Source of the DNA: Isoetes taiwanensis
Taxonomy: Eukaryota; Streptophyta; Lycopodiopsida; Isoetales; Isoetaceae
Length of the DNA: 64,000 bases
Direction of reading: 5' to 3'
Assembly (NCBI GenBank): GCA_021234155.1
Contig: JAJEKV010000035.1
Location: forward strand, 9,918,407-9,982,406
The notes beneath the pieces were generated by a model that searched no databases, had not been told where the DNA came from, and saw only the letters and a program-made list of their open reading frames with translations. A program made the position numbers and the translations under genes. Within the stretch, counting starts at the first letter, position 1. The number at the start of each line of letters is the position of its first letter. Below, piece after piece: positions 1 to 12,417 of this stretch.

Positions 1-780
1 TTGAATAGTTCAGTGATTTTATAGACCTAGTTTTATGAGCAACTTTGTCTTGTTTATATAGTTGAGCGAACCTATACACTTAGCTATATTAGAACTTGTG
101 TCTTGATCCTATCTTAGCTTGCTTCACAACATGATTATTGCATGTCTTCGAGATGGATGCATCATTGTTGCACATCATTGTTCTGGACATATGGGAATCA
201 CACATAAAAGTAAACTAATCATGGAAAATACATTACGTGAACAAATGCATGGAACAAATATAATGGTGAATAGAACTAAAGAAATGCCATTAGGACCTAA
301 ATCCATTCAGCCAAATAAGTATATGAAGATTTGACATATTATTTGGGGAATGAAGCATCTCACAAAGCGGTGTTAATAAATTAACAAAAATAGGTTGGAA
401 TGATGGATTCTTTCATCTGTTGCCAAAAATAATAGCTTGGAGTGATGGAATTTTTCATGTTTTGAACATTACATAATGTTCAATGGCAACATGATGCTGG
501 GAAAAGCTCTACAGGAGTGACATAGTCCACAAACACAATGATCATAATACGTAATTCAATAAGATTGAATGCTTGATGTTAGGCAACAATTCATGTTGAT
601 GAGAATGTCAATGGAACCTGTAACTGCAGGTGAAAGAGTCAAACAACAAAGGAGTGAATGAGAATGGAATTGAGACTTGGAATTCAACTCCAATTCGGCC
701 AAGCATCACAAACAAAGCACATGTGGACCACTGGCAGCATCTTGAAAGAGCTGGAAGAGGGTATGCATATTATTTCTAAT
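1..780. other. No gene seen
   Basis: AT-rich sequence with only short, non-coding-like open frames on both strands. I see no repeat structure, splice-flanked exon or known motif. Confidence 0.5.
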
Positions 781-987
781 GTAAACGGTTGCATTATTAA
801 CATGGCACGGAACTCCACATAATGAATATAGATGAAATTCCAAATGCTGCATAATCGCTCGAGATCTGCAATCTCATTACAACTATCCTCAACTTGTTAC
901 ACCTTGTTTTCATCACATCGGAAGGTTTTGAAAGTATCTTTTGTTTTCCTGGGATGAATTCCAGCATTCCAAGCAGACTCCTGCATA

Positions 988-1101
988 ATGGCTTTGCTGT
1001 ATGATTAGTAGACTCATCCATAACATCATAAGCTTCATAAAAAAATATGGCTTTGCTGTATGATTAGTAGACTCATCACATCACAAGCTTCATAAAAAAA
1101 T
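988..1101. repeat. Tandem duplication, about 57-bp unit, two copies
   Basis: Positions 988-1046 and 1047-1101 are near-identical copies that begin ATGGCTTTGCTGTATG and end in a short A run. The second copy lacks a few bases. No coding potential is evident. Confidence 0.85.
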
Positions 1102-2012
1102 ATTCTCAGGTGTACATGAGCGCAAAATGCCATATCATTCCCAGCTTCAAGGTTCTTTTTTGTGCCATTCAATTGCGAACTTTCTGCACCATGAAATCCA
1201 ATAGATGATATAGTTGTGTAAGCTGTAGAAGATATCATAGATCATTTATAATTATCACTTGATCTACAATCAGGTTCTGCAATATTGCTAGGCTTGTGAC
1301 ATGCATATCTACTGAGAAGTGACTATAGATTGCGAAAAAGATAAGTCTATAACGGAGAAGACTGAACATCCAAAAATGTTACCTCTATGTATACTGCAAG
1401 TACTGCCAACATGTTCAAGTGGGTTGCGATAATGTTATCTTGATATGGCAAGTATAGTACAACTATATTGTACTGCCATCATGTTTAAGTGATCAATAAC
1501 ATGCAGAGCATGAGCTTAAAAAGGTAAAGTGCGTCCAAAGAAGCTATTGGGCAGAACAAAGTATTAGTGCTGAGAAGTTGATTGAGGCAAGGTGTAGCAT
1601 TGAAAGCAACTTTTAATGCTTTTAATACAAAATGAACAGATAAGATCAGTGAGGAAATGGATACTGAAGGCAAATAGAGAAGTTTGTGTGAGGCCAAAAA
1701 CCACTGCATTCTGCTTTCTGTTTTTGAAATGATTCATGAGTAGTTAAGTAGCATGGATGGATTGAAGCATTTAAGTTATCACGATGATCATCGTGGATCC
1801 GTAACTTGCAATACCTTATTGGCCTTTAGACCAAATGCTATTGAGAGTGCATGCCCATGCAAATAGGCAGAGGAAAAGAAGATCAACTTTATAGCACTCA
1901 TTGGCTTTGGACATCTATATTATAGATAAATAGCCATATTGCTGTAACTTGTGGTATGGGCCTTCAGAACAAATGCTATTCAGAGTACATATCAATACTA
2001 TGATGTTCCAGC
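1102..2012. other. No gene seen
   Basis: AT-rich, no recognisable gene. A diverged duplication of about 35 bp (CAAATGCTATT core) occurs near 1820-1850 and again near 1957-1990. Confidence 0.5.
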
Positions 2013-2041
2013 ACAGTATACGGTCCCAGGACGTATACTGT
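2013..2041. repeat. Short perfect inverted repeat
   Basis: Ten-base arms ACAGTATACG (2013-2022) and CGTATACTGT (2032-2041) surround a 9-base loop. The GTATAC core recurs through the next 1.8 kb, so this may mark the edge of the element proposed there. Confidence 0.75.
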
Positions 2042-3860
2042 ACTGTCTCGTCATGCGTACACGCCACCTCGATTGACGTGTACGCCGACGTGTAGCCGAG
2101 CAAGTAGCACCCTAGGGGGGCAACTTGCAAGGTGTGTGCATTTATTAATGTGCACATTTATCCAAGTGTACACACTTACCCATGTGGACACTTTATGCCA
2201 CCTAGTTAATAAAGGCAAGTGGGCCACACCCAATTATCCCACATGCCTAAAGGGATAATTGGAAACCCTAGCCCTAACCCTTTGTCTATATAGGGAAAGG
2301 AAACCCTAACTTTCTATTTTCGTCCATAGCATTCGAGGGCTCTGTTTTGCTTGCTCCAAGAGCCAAACTCGCCTCCCAAACCCTGTCTGAGCAGTTTAGC
2401 TCATCAGTTTCCCCTTCTAGCTTCATCTTCTAGCAGTTCAGCAGCATGGTCGAGCTTAGAACAGGAGGAGCAAGCCAAGGATCAGGTATTTTGTCAATTC
2501 AATAGTCTAAACCGCCTCCTAGACATAGAATAAGTAGGTTTAGCCTATTGATTTGCCCATAGCAGCCATCTAGATCTCTAGATATCGAGCCCTAACGAAT
2601 GAACCTAACTCTGTGATTTAGATTAGATTTCATTCTTTAGTTCTTCTTTGATATGTAGGTGATGTGATCTCTGTGGACTCATTGTATTGGGAAGGGGGGG
2701 TAGAGACCTGAAAGCTTGGTAGTTGATGCTCCTAGCTAGCCTTTTTTAATGCACTATTAAATTCGGCCTGTGTACAAGAACCACACCTGGTTGTGGGTGA
2801 AGGGGCCAGACTGGCTTACAAGGAGGTTCATGTCCTGACTCATGACCATGTCCCTCTAGTAGTAAAGCCTATCGGGGACCATTGTGCACTAGACCTAATG
2901 CTCCGCCACTGCGTGAGGGCTTGGCATGGGTTCGACACTCTTGGGGTGGTGGACACCTTCCACGGAGTTCAGTCGAGTACGGGCAGTGGCCCTCTAGTCA
3001 CCTTGAGTCAGCATGCCAACCTCTGGTGGGAGCAATCTCTACCTGCCCCTACGGAGCTGGGGAGATGAAACCCAGTAATAGCCCCTCTGGCTATGCATCC
3101 GGTGGGCTACAGTCAGGTTCCAACACTTTTCAACCTACTCTGCAAAGTGTGCACAGGAGGGGCGGATGGAGTGGAATACCCTAAGCCATGTTCTTATGCC
3201 AGCCAAATCCATTGCCATGAATTATGTCTGCAATGACCTCAGGAGACCCAAACCGTTGGTCATCCCATTCGAGTCTGAGCCTTGGGTAGGATCTCCGTAT
3301 GTGAAGTACTGATCTTTGCCTATGCAGATATGTGGTGAGCCATCCTTCATGATGGTCATGTGATGTTGATGTATGTACTACTGACATGTATGTTACGCTT
3401 CCGCAGCTAGGTAGGCCCTGAAGGGAGACAGGGTAAATGACCCCTTCATTCTTCCCCTCGGGGATGTCACATAGTTTAAGGCGTATATACCATATGAGTG
3501 AAAGGGGTGGGTTTTTTTTTACCCTAAACCGTATGTATAAATACGGATAGGGGCTTGGCTAGGGGGTTTTCTGGGAGGGAATCCAGTGTAATATGTATAC
3601 GGGAAGGGCTGTTTAGAAGGTTGGATAAGGCGTATACAGAGGGTTTTTTTACTGACCCCATTAACGCACGTGGCGTATCACCTTTATAGTAGGTGAAACC
3701 CCCGGGTTCTTCCCACTGGAACTCATCAAGGTTGCAGTGACACGTGGAGGGCCCTATATTAGCATGGAGCTGGTATGGGGGATGAACTCCTATTTGTATA
3801 CGGTGAGTGCACCGTATATGAGTAGGGGACGTCACAAATACAGAGGAAGATCCATTTGAT
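2040..3860 (+). mobile_element. Possible solo LTR or non-coding retroelement remnant
   Basis: A GC-richer block sits in AT-rich surroundings. It has a TATA-like TCTATATAGG near 2285 followed by a C/T- and Ser-codon-rich leader. It carries repeated CGTATA/GTATAC motifs at 3480-3530, 3590-3630 and 3795-3815, and ends in sequence resembling a polyadenylation region near 3870-3890. There is no open reading frame with family motifs; the 91- and 100-residue frames at 2793-3184 overlap each other and look spurious. A promoter-plus-poly(A) layout without genes is what a long terminal repeat looks like, but I found no second copy in the window and no clear target duplication. The call is inference. 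Confidence 0.3.
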
Positions 3861-5590
3861 AACTTGTAATCTTTCTTCGTATTCTATTAAAGATCCCTCA
3901 GTTCTAGTTCTAAAGAGACTCCAATCCAAACCTGATGTGCAACCTGTTCTTGACAGATTTAATGTGCAGCCAACATGAAGAAGAAAATGAAGCTAGTGCA
4001 ATGAAAGACAACTGAGAACGACACTAATAACTGAGGCTTTCGGAACCTAGCCTAGATAGATGAAAGACAGGCAGTCCTTTGATACTATGAAAAAATGAAA
4101 GATACAATAATGAGTCGTTCTTGCTGGCTGCTGATGGATGGTGATCATTCAAACTCAAGTAGAAGAAGTTTTGGTTGCAATCCATTGTTGCAAGTGCATG
4201 CGCACAGGTTAATCCATTGTTGCAAACATGTAGAAGAGTTATAACAGAGTTGCAAATAAATTCTACAGCAAAACAATAGAACTGAAATTACCTATTACGA
4301 TGCACTGTCATGGAAGGAGAAGTAGAAGTTGCTAGAACTTTGTAAATTGCTTCGAGCTGCAGACATATCCAACAATAAAGTAAGCACATGAATTTACTTG
4401 GATTGCAATAGACCCACGACAACATAAATAGATTATGCTATTTTGCTCATGAAAATGTCTTGCAAAAATAAAAGCACAGAAATATGTTGCTCTTTTGCAT
4501 GCCAAATGGAACTTTAAGGCACACTTGTTTCCAATTAGCAAAGGAGACTCTTAGAAATCACCGACAGAATATAGCTTAATAAATGTTGAAACTAAGATGG
4601 TGATTTATACTCTATAGATGAAAGAACTCAATGCATTGACATGTCAGAGTGATTCAAATAAATAAAGAAACCTAACTACTTACCAGGGTTTTGATGGTGA
4701 GTGCACAAATGAAGATGGCTGGCATGTGTAAGTTGTAGTCCAGATATGTAACAGAAATAAAAGTACTTCTGTGCTGAAGAACATGAGTCTTTCATGGATT
4801 TTTTTACTGCTAATTTGTCTTTCTAGCAGGATATGTACTGCAAGATGACATCAATAGGCAGTTGGTTTGTGTGCTTGTGAGAAGAATAAAAGAATCAGCC
4901 TATTTGGAGCTGCGTCAATGACCAAAGAACTTGTTCATGAAAGGTTAAAGATGGTTAGTCTACAGATGAATGCAATTAGTGGCGTAATATATATAATTCT
5001 AGATTAGTTGTTGAAGGCACTTGGCATGCAGTTGGATAATTAGTAGTGTAACATTGAAAAGTTCTACCGAAGCATTTATTTTTCATGCACATGAGCAATT
5101 GAAGCAACAACTAATATGGATCTGTTGTTCATGGCTGCCCATACTGCTATTTGTGGCTGAAATATGAAGCTCGAATGGACAAAGTAAGAGCCAAAGCTAT
5201 TCTCTACACAAATATTGTGTATGAGTAAATTATGCACCTGTGAACAACTGACTGGAGAAAAGAATAAATAGGGAACCAGCAACCGATTGGAGAAAAGAAT
5301 AAATAGGGAACCAAAATCCCATATTTCCAGGATGGAGAAGAACACACATTATAACCATATCAAAATCAAACACCTCTGGAATGCACTATTGCTAATTTGG
5401 TAAGTGCTTTAGAAAGAATACCTGAAGTTTCCCACTGCATAACGTAATGATAAACAATTCTCATATGGACATAATGCAATAGGGATTGTTGCTCTGAAGC
5501 AATCCCACAGACTGGATTTCTACTACCTGCAAGAAGATATCATTGTTAAAATGTATATCATAACTCAAATATAACCAAGAGACCTTATGT
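3861..5590. other. No gene seen; one short tandem duplication
   Basis: AT-rich sequence without recognisable coding. A 28-bp unit (core GGAGAAAAGAATAAATAGGG) is repeated at about 5250-5278 and 5285-5312. Confidence 0.5.
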
Positions 5591-5639
5591 TGTAGAAGAT
5601 AACATGGCAACTTCCTAAGAAATGACTGTGCGACGTGCA

Positions 5640-6010
5640 AATATCATTAACTCTTTTTACTTGGCTTGGCTCTCAGGCCCTACCGCATATGACCTGGAGA
5701 TTGATCTGCAATGCTTATGAGTCCATATTCTTCATCCGGGAGAGATAACTGTACAACTCGAACATCTAGCAATCATTACGTAAGAAATAACTTATCATCA
5801 GCAAGATCATAGTTCTTATTGCAACAACTTGCAATCTGACAGTCTTAAAGACAGTCTTAAAGAAAGGAAAGCAAGCAGGAAACAATGTACCTTGGGCCTG
5901 CAAATATTAATATATGTGTTTACTTGATCTGGCTCTGAGGCCCTAAAGGCCCTAAAGCAACGCTTATGAAGCCACTATGATTCATCGAGGAGAAAGAACT
6001 CTACCCAACT
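5640..6010. repeat. Two diverged copies of an unnamed repeat
   Basis: The stretches near 5650-5760 and 5920-6010 share the series TTTACTTG..TGGCTCT.AGGCCCTA, then GCTTATGA and TTCATC.GGAGA with substitutions and gaps. They look like an old local duplication about 270 bp apart. No coding is seen. Confidence 0.45.
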
Positions 6011-6369
6011 CAAAGAAACATTAATACTCATTGAAAAAGTTCTTAACCATTCTGGTTCAAAAGCACAATCTAAGGAAGAAATTATCATGCGGCAACAACC
6101 TTGTCATCTAATCGTTTTCAAGAGATCTTGAGGCTCCTTGAATTGGGCACATGCATTCGATACCTGCCATGCAATCCGGCAGGAAACAAAAAAAAAAAAA
6201 TCCTCGAGGAATCAAACGAAAGGTATTTTTGGCTATTTCTGATTTTTGGCTCACCAAAAACTTTTGCCGGCGTAAAAAATCCCTCTGACCTTAGAAAAGT
6301 GGCCTGGAAAAAAAATAAAAAAAGTTTTCCACTTGTCGGAAAAACCAAATTTAAACAATAGGATACCAG

Positions 6370-9186
6370 TAGAGAGAATATTGCGACCAAAGTGGGTGTG
6401 GAGTTCATCTTCCTTCTCCACTCCATCCTGAAGGTTATATCCAAAATGAAGCCTGCTTTCTTCGTCACCTCCCTCACCACCATCAAACTCAACTCTCACC
6501 CCTGCAACATCGAAATCAGCACTCTCAACGTGGAGCCCACTGCCTTGTCTTTCAGCTTCTTCTTCCAGAACATCTTCAAGCGCCTTTGTTTTCTCCTTGA
6601 ACAATAAAAATGCCAATCAAAACAATTTAAACATGCCAAATAAATAAGTTAAAACTTAAGTCTAGCTTTCCAAAATGATTGCAACCCCTTTGCATCTACT
6701 TTGCTTTTAGATCCATAAGTAGATAAACAATTTTAGCATCAGATAATAGGCTTATAATTTTTCCCTTACATGTCGTTTTTTCTATCGGATTTTGTCTCAA
6801 CTACGGAGTCCCGCACATTGAACATATGGTATTTTACTATGGTACATTGAGCACAGTATGATTTCTTTAAATTGCTGCTGGGCATTTGCTTGCAACAAGG
6901 CATTCAAGCTTGCAATTCATATATCTTCAATACCTAGAGCTCTTGACAACCTTCTAATATGTCATTCAAGGTGTTACAATGTTTACCATTAGTTATGCCC
7001 TTAACAATTGTATCCTTAACATACCGCTTTCCCTGCTTTTCAGATTTTGATGTGAAAACTGACCTGATATCTATTGAGATAAATATAGAACCCTATATAA
7101 ACCAGATTCTACTTAGGATGTCGTATTGAGATTGTGAACACAAGCAAAACAATATAAGTTCTGGTTTTAACTTTCCTAGATGTAAGGACGTAAATAATAA
7201 AGTATCTTAGCTCTCTACTAACTCAAACGGCATCAAGTAGCTGGCACATCCATTTAAGGCAAATATATCAACTGATCCAAAAAAATTGTTGTCTCTATTG
7301 GCGCATCACAATTTAAATTTATGACATAGTAGAGGAGGAAAAAATGTTAGGTTAGCAAATAACCCAGGCGAGCTGTTAGTGCCAGCAAAACTGGTCAAAA
7401 GTTTCAGCAAATATACAATAACTTGTCAAATGTCTCGAGCAACCTTACCTTAGCCATGTGAATATGTCTTACTTTAGCCATGCAATAGGCATACATATAT
7501 GCTACCAATCCACTAAATAAGTGGCCTGATTAGCAAAAAGATTGAAGAGTAAGTATGGTCAAGCAATTGTTCGTTACTCAGCTTAAACAATGAGCTAGAT
7601 CAAGAAGGGAAAAGTTCATTAAATGCAAAAGAGTAAAACTCGTACACTTGTACGTTGCAGCCAAGCACTTGGTGCCCTTTACCGATTGGTCTCCGTGGAC
7701 GATAAAAATACCTTCCTTCCTTCCTTCCTTCCTTGATTGAAAACATTTACACTCAAAGCAAAAAATATTGTGTTCATAAGCTAAAAATAAATAAAATATC
7801 AAAATATGTATTAAGCACTCCAAAAATAGGGTCTACCTTCTTTTTTCTTTTCTGCCCAGCATTCTTCCTCATCCCTTTCTTGCCAACGTGATCTGATGCC
7901 TTGAGCTACAAAACAATTACCATTGTAAAGATTGAAATTCAGCCATATCTTACATTAATACATTAATTTATGATCCAAATTGGTGTAACATCTAGAAATA
8001 ATAAGAATATGCATCTAAATGTACATTCCTAAGCACTTTCCCTTCAGCAAGCATTGCGATAAACCTTGTACGACCTTACTTTTATGATTTTTCTGAAAGT
8101 GGCTACAGAAGGATAGCATCCCCAATCTCGAAACTACAAAAGATCCACAGATAGTTCGTTCAATAAAAAGCATAGCATTTAACGACACAATCTAGATTCT
8201 TACATAATCTGCATAGACGCCATCAAGACCACGTCGACCGTAATCTTGTGTCCCATCTCTTGCACCAGCTGCTCACTTTTGTTGGTCATGATTACTCCTT
8301 TTCTTCACAAGAAACCTGTCCCATACTTCAGGTTCAATGTTGACAGGGGCATAATCGTCCTTCGTTCTACACAGCGAACCGTCAACATGGATATTATTCA
8401 TGATTCATAATTCTAACTATAAAATCTGGAAGCATTTTTGCAAGATTTCCATAGAAATAGATGTCATAACTTTACAGATACATATAGTCTGATCAAACCC
8501 GTTTAATAGATGTGAATAGATATTAGAGGACAACACAAGGCCTTCCATACGTACCATATGGTCAAAGTACGAATTTGGAGTAATATCCATACTGTGTTGA
8601 TCCTAAGACCAAGAAATCTGGTACTAATATTATGGCCTAGCTATTTTCAAGGGGACATAAGCTAAAGGCTACTAAGTGCCACTGCACACATACTTAATGT
8701 AGTTAATACTTAGTACACAATTATATATGCTTTTTCAAGTGCATGTGGGAAACCTACAAGTTTCAGACCTTGAACTTGCAAGGAACAGAAGCAAATATGC
8801 AATAACATATAGGCAATAATTAGAAACTATGAAAGTTACAAACTGGAAACTAGTAGCATATACGCAGCAACTATAAATCAACTATGAAGCTTCTATGTAT
8901 GAAGTGAAACTACCTTTATCGAGATGTGCTCTTGGAGGAGCTTGAACCTCGCTTAAGACTCGGGGCTTCTGATGCAGGCATGGTGTGTTTAAGCTGCTTG
9001 TCCACCATGGACTTGAATTTTAGCAGCTCCTCTTGCCCCATTCCAGCAAGTAGTTGTGTTAGGTTGTCACTAAAGTCATCTGCATCTTTGGTAGACTCAC
9101 ATCGCCAAAGGGAATCCCTAGTGTTAAACTTTTGCCTTACATTGCCACAGAGTCTCCCTAGAGTCATCCTCCACCTTTCCTCTTAG
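6370..9186 (-). pseudogene. Decayed multi-exon gene, possibly Ptta/En/Spm-type (Transposase_24-like)
   Basis: Four minus-strand segments look like exons: 9186-8916 (charged, Met/Leu-rich, with LLAGMGQEELLKFKSMVDKQ), 8366-8204, about 7905-7835 (KGMRKNAGQKRKKK, very basic) and about 6588-6390 (acidic, Glu-rich). The 8366-8204 segment has a usable acceptor (TGTAG) and donor (GTAAGA). It reads PVNIEPEVWDRFLVKKRS, then an in-frame stop, then DYGRRGLDGVYADYV. The pattern of valine/proline, W, hydrophobic run, RS.N, then a G-R-G motif recalls the plant Ptta/En/Spm transposase family, but this is pattern memory only. The exon links are inferred and the frame is broken. It could equally be an unrelated host gene. 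Confidence 0.3.
7684..7734 (+). repeat. LINE/SINE 3'-tail-like copy ending in (TTCC)n
   Basis: The sequence TTGGTCTCCGTGGACGATAA is followed by AAATA and about five TTCC units. The same block, with one or two changes, ends the LINE at 9.8 kb and the micro-insertion at 12.43 kb, there followed by TTCTA repeats. It is probably the 3' end of a retroposed copy. The 5' limit and any target duplication are not visible. Confidence 0.6.
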
Positions 9187-9795
9187 AACTCTTGTTTGAG
9201 CCACTGAAACAGATAGAAGAAATAAGTAAGTCCTAGGTGATCTAAAAACTGTTACAACAACAATTAAAAATAATTACAACATTCACAAGCAACAACCATA
9301 GGCTAAATCCAAGAAGAAGTAGCATGTTTGACCTAGCTATTTAGCAAGCAGATTATACCTCTGATGAATTGCCTCATCTTTGATTTTGAATATCTAGATT
9401 GTACATAATCCAACCAGATATTGAGCTTGTGCTCTGATATATTTCAGTGCATATTGCAGTGGCAAAGACCACCAACCAATAGGTTCACCATATCTCAAGT
9501 CAGTTTCTTTGCCTTGCATTATTTGAAAGGTTAGAATCACCACTCTGTTAGGGTTTATATAGAGAGTGGCATCACTATTGGACAGTTCTGAGACAGCTGC
9601 GACACTATTCTAATAATTGAATGGACTATCTGGAGCAAATTTTGTGAACTATATCTGCTTATATCAAAATTGGCCACTGCATTTACTCTGCTAAAATTGA
9701 TAAATTCTACACGTATGCCTATTTGGTATAAACAAGGCACAACGGTGTGTTCAACTGTAGGCCCTTTGGGGATTCATTTTAGCAAAAGTTGAAGA
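9187..9795. other. No gene seen
   Basis: No recognisable coding. A TATA-like TTTATATAGAG occurs near 9554, just upstream (on +) of nothing I can identify as a gene. Confidence 0.45.
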
Positions 9796-9853
9796 ATAGA
9801 ATAGAATAGAATAGAATAGAATAGAATAGGTTTTTAGCATCCACGGAGACCAA
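9796..9853 (-). repeat. LINE 3' end: conserved tail plus (TTCTA)n
   Basis: On the minus strand TTGGTCTCCGTGGATGCTAA is followed by AAACC and six or more TTCTA units. The tail is shared with copies at 7.68 and 12.43 kb, so this family seems to end in a pentanucleotide repeat, as RTE/CR1-like and some SINE families do. Confidence 0.8.
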
Positions 9854-11163
9854 TTGGCCTCTTGTGAGCCTAGGATTGACTTGCTGCTGATAGTGTGCCA
9901 GCTTAACGTGTGTCAGAGCCTCTGCATTCCAGAGCTTGCGAAGGAAAGTAGCATCTAGGTACAGTTTAAGTGCCTCGCGATTTTTCTTTGTCCTGACCTG
10001 GACGCATCTGTTTGCCTGCACACCCCAGCGTGAGAACCACTGAGCTTGCTTGTCTTTCCAGCGGGATTTCAGGCGTTGGGGACCCATCGCTATGGCCAAA
10101 GCAAGGTGGGGCAAGCGTGTATCAGCCATAGCGACCACCTTTTGGAAGTAAACGATATGGCGTTTCAATGCAGCCCATTGAAGGGGTAGAAAGCCTGTCT
10201 CCTGGAGTAGGATCTGGTACGGCACTGTGGACTTCACCCCCAGGGCCCGTGCCAAGAAGGCCTTCTGCACCTGCTCGAGGTCATTCCAGGTGTTGAGGGA
10301 TATCACCGGACCTCACACTTCTGCCCCATACAAAAGGACCGGCTCAACCAAGGCCCGAAACAAATGTGATTGGTGGCCCCAGGCATACAACTCTGCCTTG
10401 TGGCTGTTGTTCTGCATGGCATATAGTGCTTTCCAACCCGCCGTGACCCGCAACCTGATAGCCGCATCCCAATGGGTGGTAGTTGAGAACTCAATCCCCA
10501 AGTACTCGTAGGTCGGAGCCACCTCTACCTCTTGCCCGAATGTGGGAAGCCTTGGCTGACGGGATGATGCAACTAGCAGCACCCTAGTTTTGGCCAAGTT
10601 AACTCGCATGCCAGTGAATTGGCAAAAAGTGTTAAGAGCATCCAGGTGACGTTGCATGTCCTCTGGAGTATAGGCCATGAGGTTGACATCGTCAGCATAT
10701 ATGAGTTGTCGGATTGTGTGATGCATGAGATGTGCGCCCGCACCTCCATGCTCAAAGAGCCAATCTTCCAACTGATCAATGTATAGGCAACCCTGACGCA
10801 CTCCAATGCTACTGATCACCGGCTGTGCTGCCGATGTGATACGGCCTGAGCATGCCTCGTACAGCCTATATATTGCATTCTGCAAGTCCAGGGGGTCCCC
10901 AGCTGCCGCAATCTGTCCCATAGCTTGTTGCAGGGTACTGTGTCGAACGCTTTTGCAAAATCCACGAAACAACAGTACAGGTTCTGCCGGTGATTCCTGC
11001 TATCCTCAATCAATGTGCGCAGAGCGAAGATATGATCAATGGTGGAATGTCTGGGCCAGAAACCTGCCTGTGTAAGAGCTCGCACCTCTGTTTCCTCTGC
11101 CCATATTATCAGCCGCTGCTCAAGGATGCCAGCCAACAGTTTTGCAAAGAGAGAGCTGACCAT
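9796..11163 (-). pseudogene. 5'-truncated LINE, reverse transcriptase remnant
   Basis: Non-LTR reverse transcriptase reading leftward. The first segment (11163 to about 10895) starts mid-domain with VSSLFAKLLAGILEQRL and contains FVDFAKAFDTVP, which carries one catalytic Asp. A one- or two-base indel near 10,890-10,900 shifts frame. The second segment (about 10,890-10,313) holds GVRQGC and the catalytic LIYADDVNLMAY box. Between GVRQGC and LYIDQLEDW the usual Pro-Leu-Ser-Pro stretch of about eight residues is missing, suggesting a small in-frame deletion. GAEV then meets TGA (10310-10312, TGG expected) and the frame continues to about 9830 with a basic C-terminal region. Endonuclease and ORF1 are absent: the copy begins inside the RT domain, typical of aborted target-primed reverse transcription. 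The 3' end is a TTCTA repeat rather than poly(A). Confidence 0.9.
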
Positions 11164-12130
11164 AATAGTACAACAATAGAACTAAAATTTGAGCTCAAAA
11201 TCATGATCCTTACATTGTTGCCATAACGACCAATATTTCTGCTATTTTAGTCCCATTTATCATTTAGATTTCACAACACTAAAGTATTATATATAACTCA
11301 TAAGAGTCTGAAAACATGCGTATTGTTTCTTTCCATCTCTTGTACATTTCAAGGAATCAATTCATATTCAAAATCTCCACATCTTTACTTTAAGCATTAT
11401 GTGGGTCTAAGATAAATGGATGTTCGTGCTAGTAATTTCAGGATTCTTGGATTCGGTGAAGAGCCAAAGAGCATAGCAGGGCAATAATGGTTTTCAGATT
11501 TGTAACATATAGTTGTCCCCTTGGACAATCTTTTCGCAAGTAAACAAAAACGAACTTTAAGATCCGTCCGAACTCCATACAAAAAAAAATCTAAGAAAAG
11601 ATTTTTTCGAATCAAAATCCGAAAGGTTTCTTGAATGTACTTGGAAATGTGGATTTCATAGGCCGTCAGCAAGATTTCCTCTTGGCTATGGCGCAGGGAG
11701 CCCTCGGGATTGCCTTGAGGCAATCGATTCAGGGCATGAAGGGGCCTAGAAGGCCTGGAGTCAGGTCGAATCCCCATTTCGTCTGTTGGCTTTCCAACAA
11801 GCCATTCCAATGCCCATGTGGTTGCCTATAAAAATCTGTCATATTCTCATCAGATCACATGGGGTATGAGCAGAAACCTTGGGCTGAAGCATTCATGTGA
11901 TCATCTGCATCAATCAGAGTCTTGTGAAGACTAAAACACCGTGAGGAATCAGGGATTCCGAGGGTAGAGGCGGTAGGTGTAGACAAACAGAGTAGAAGTC
12001 GATGTTGTACAAAAAGAGTAGAGGGCGGCACTGCCCAAAAATGTCGCCACAATTCAACAGGATTTGTTGTTGTATAAAAACTTGTCAAATAATGGCAAAA
12101 TTTTAAGGTGGTTAAAATTCCGCAATAGGC
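11164..12130. other. No identified gene; one long minus-strand open frame
   Basis: A 137-residue minus-strand frame (11810-11397) is open and contains HISKYIQETFRILIRKNLF. I do not recognise it, and its composition would also suit an organelle-derived insertion, so I leave it unassigned. Nothing else stands out. Confidence 0.3.
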
Positions 12131-12228
12131 AATTTCTGCCGACAGAAAGTTTCGCGGCATAAGTCCAGGCGAGCGGCGGCAGCCGCGAGCCTGGGCATGC
12201 GCCGCGAAACTTTCTGTCGGCAGAAATT
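12131..12228. repeat. Long hairpin with 28-bp perfect arms
   Basis: Arms 12131-12158 and 12201-12228 are perfectly complementary over 28 bases (start AATTTCTGCCGACAGAAAGT). The 42-base interior contains further pairing (CCAGGC with GCCTGG). Local GC is far above the flanks. A weaker outer inverted repeat pairs 12248-12264 with 12342-12356. It is best read as a foldback/MITE; a small-RNA precursor is an alternative. Confidence 0.9.
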
Positions 12229-12417
12229 TCTTAACGAAAAAATCGCAGGCCTACTATTTCCGGCGTGCCAAAAGTACTTTCCAGTACCAAAAATCAGCTC
12301 GATACGATAGAAATTACACTTTTTAATAATGAGACGAAAATGCCGAAATAGGAGGCCGGCGCTTTTTTTTCGTTTCTTCATTGATTTACTTGTCTATTTC
12401 GGTGATTTTGCTTGTTT

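Noticed and set aside
2793-3184. Two long overlapping plus-strand open frames in the GC-richer block
   Set aside because: They lie in different phases over the same bases, lack motifs and start codon context, and are explained by local GC content inside the possible LTR.
7715-7735. TTCC repeat as an independent microsatellite
   Set aside because: It directly follows the conserved LINE tail and is better explained as the retroposon's terminal repeat.
11397-11810. 137-residue minus-strand open frame, considered as organelle-derived coding
   Set aside because: I could not place it in any plastid or mitochondrial gene, so I leave it unassigned.
12112-12381. 89-residue minus-strand frame at 12.1-12.4 kb
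   Set aside because: It is produced by reading both arms of the hairpin (FCRQK appears twice), not a gene.
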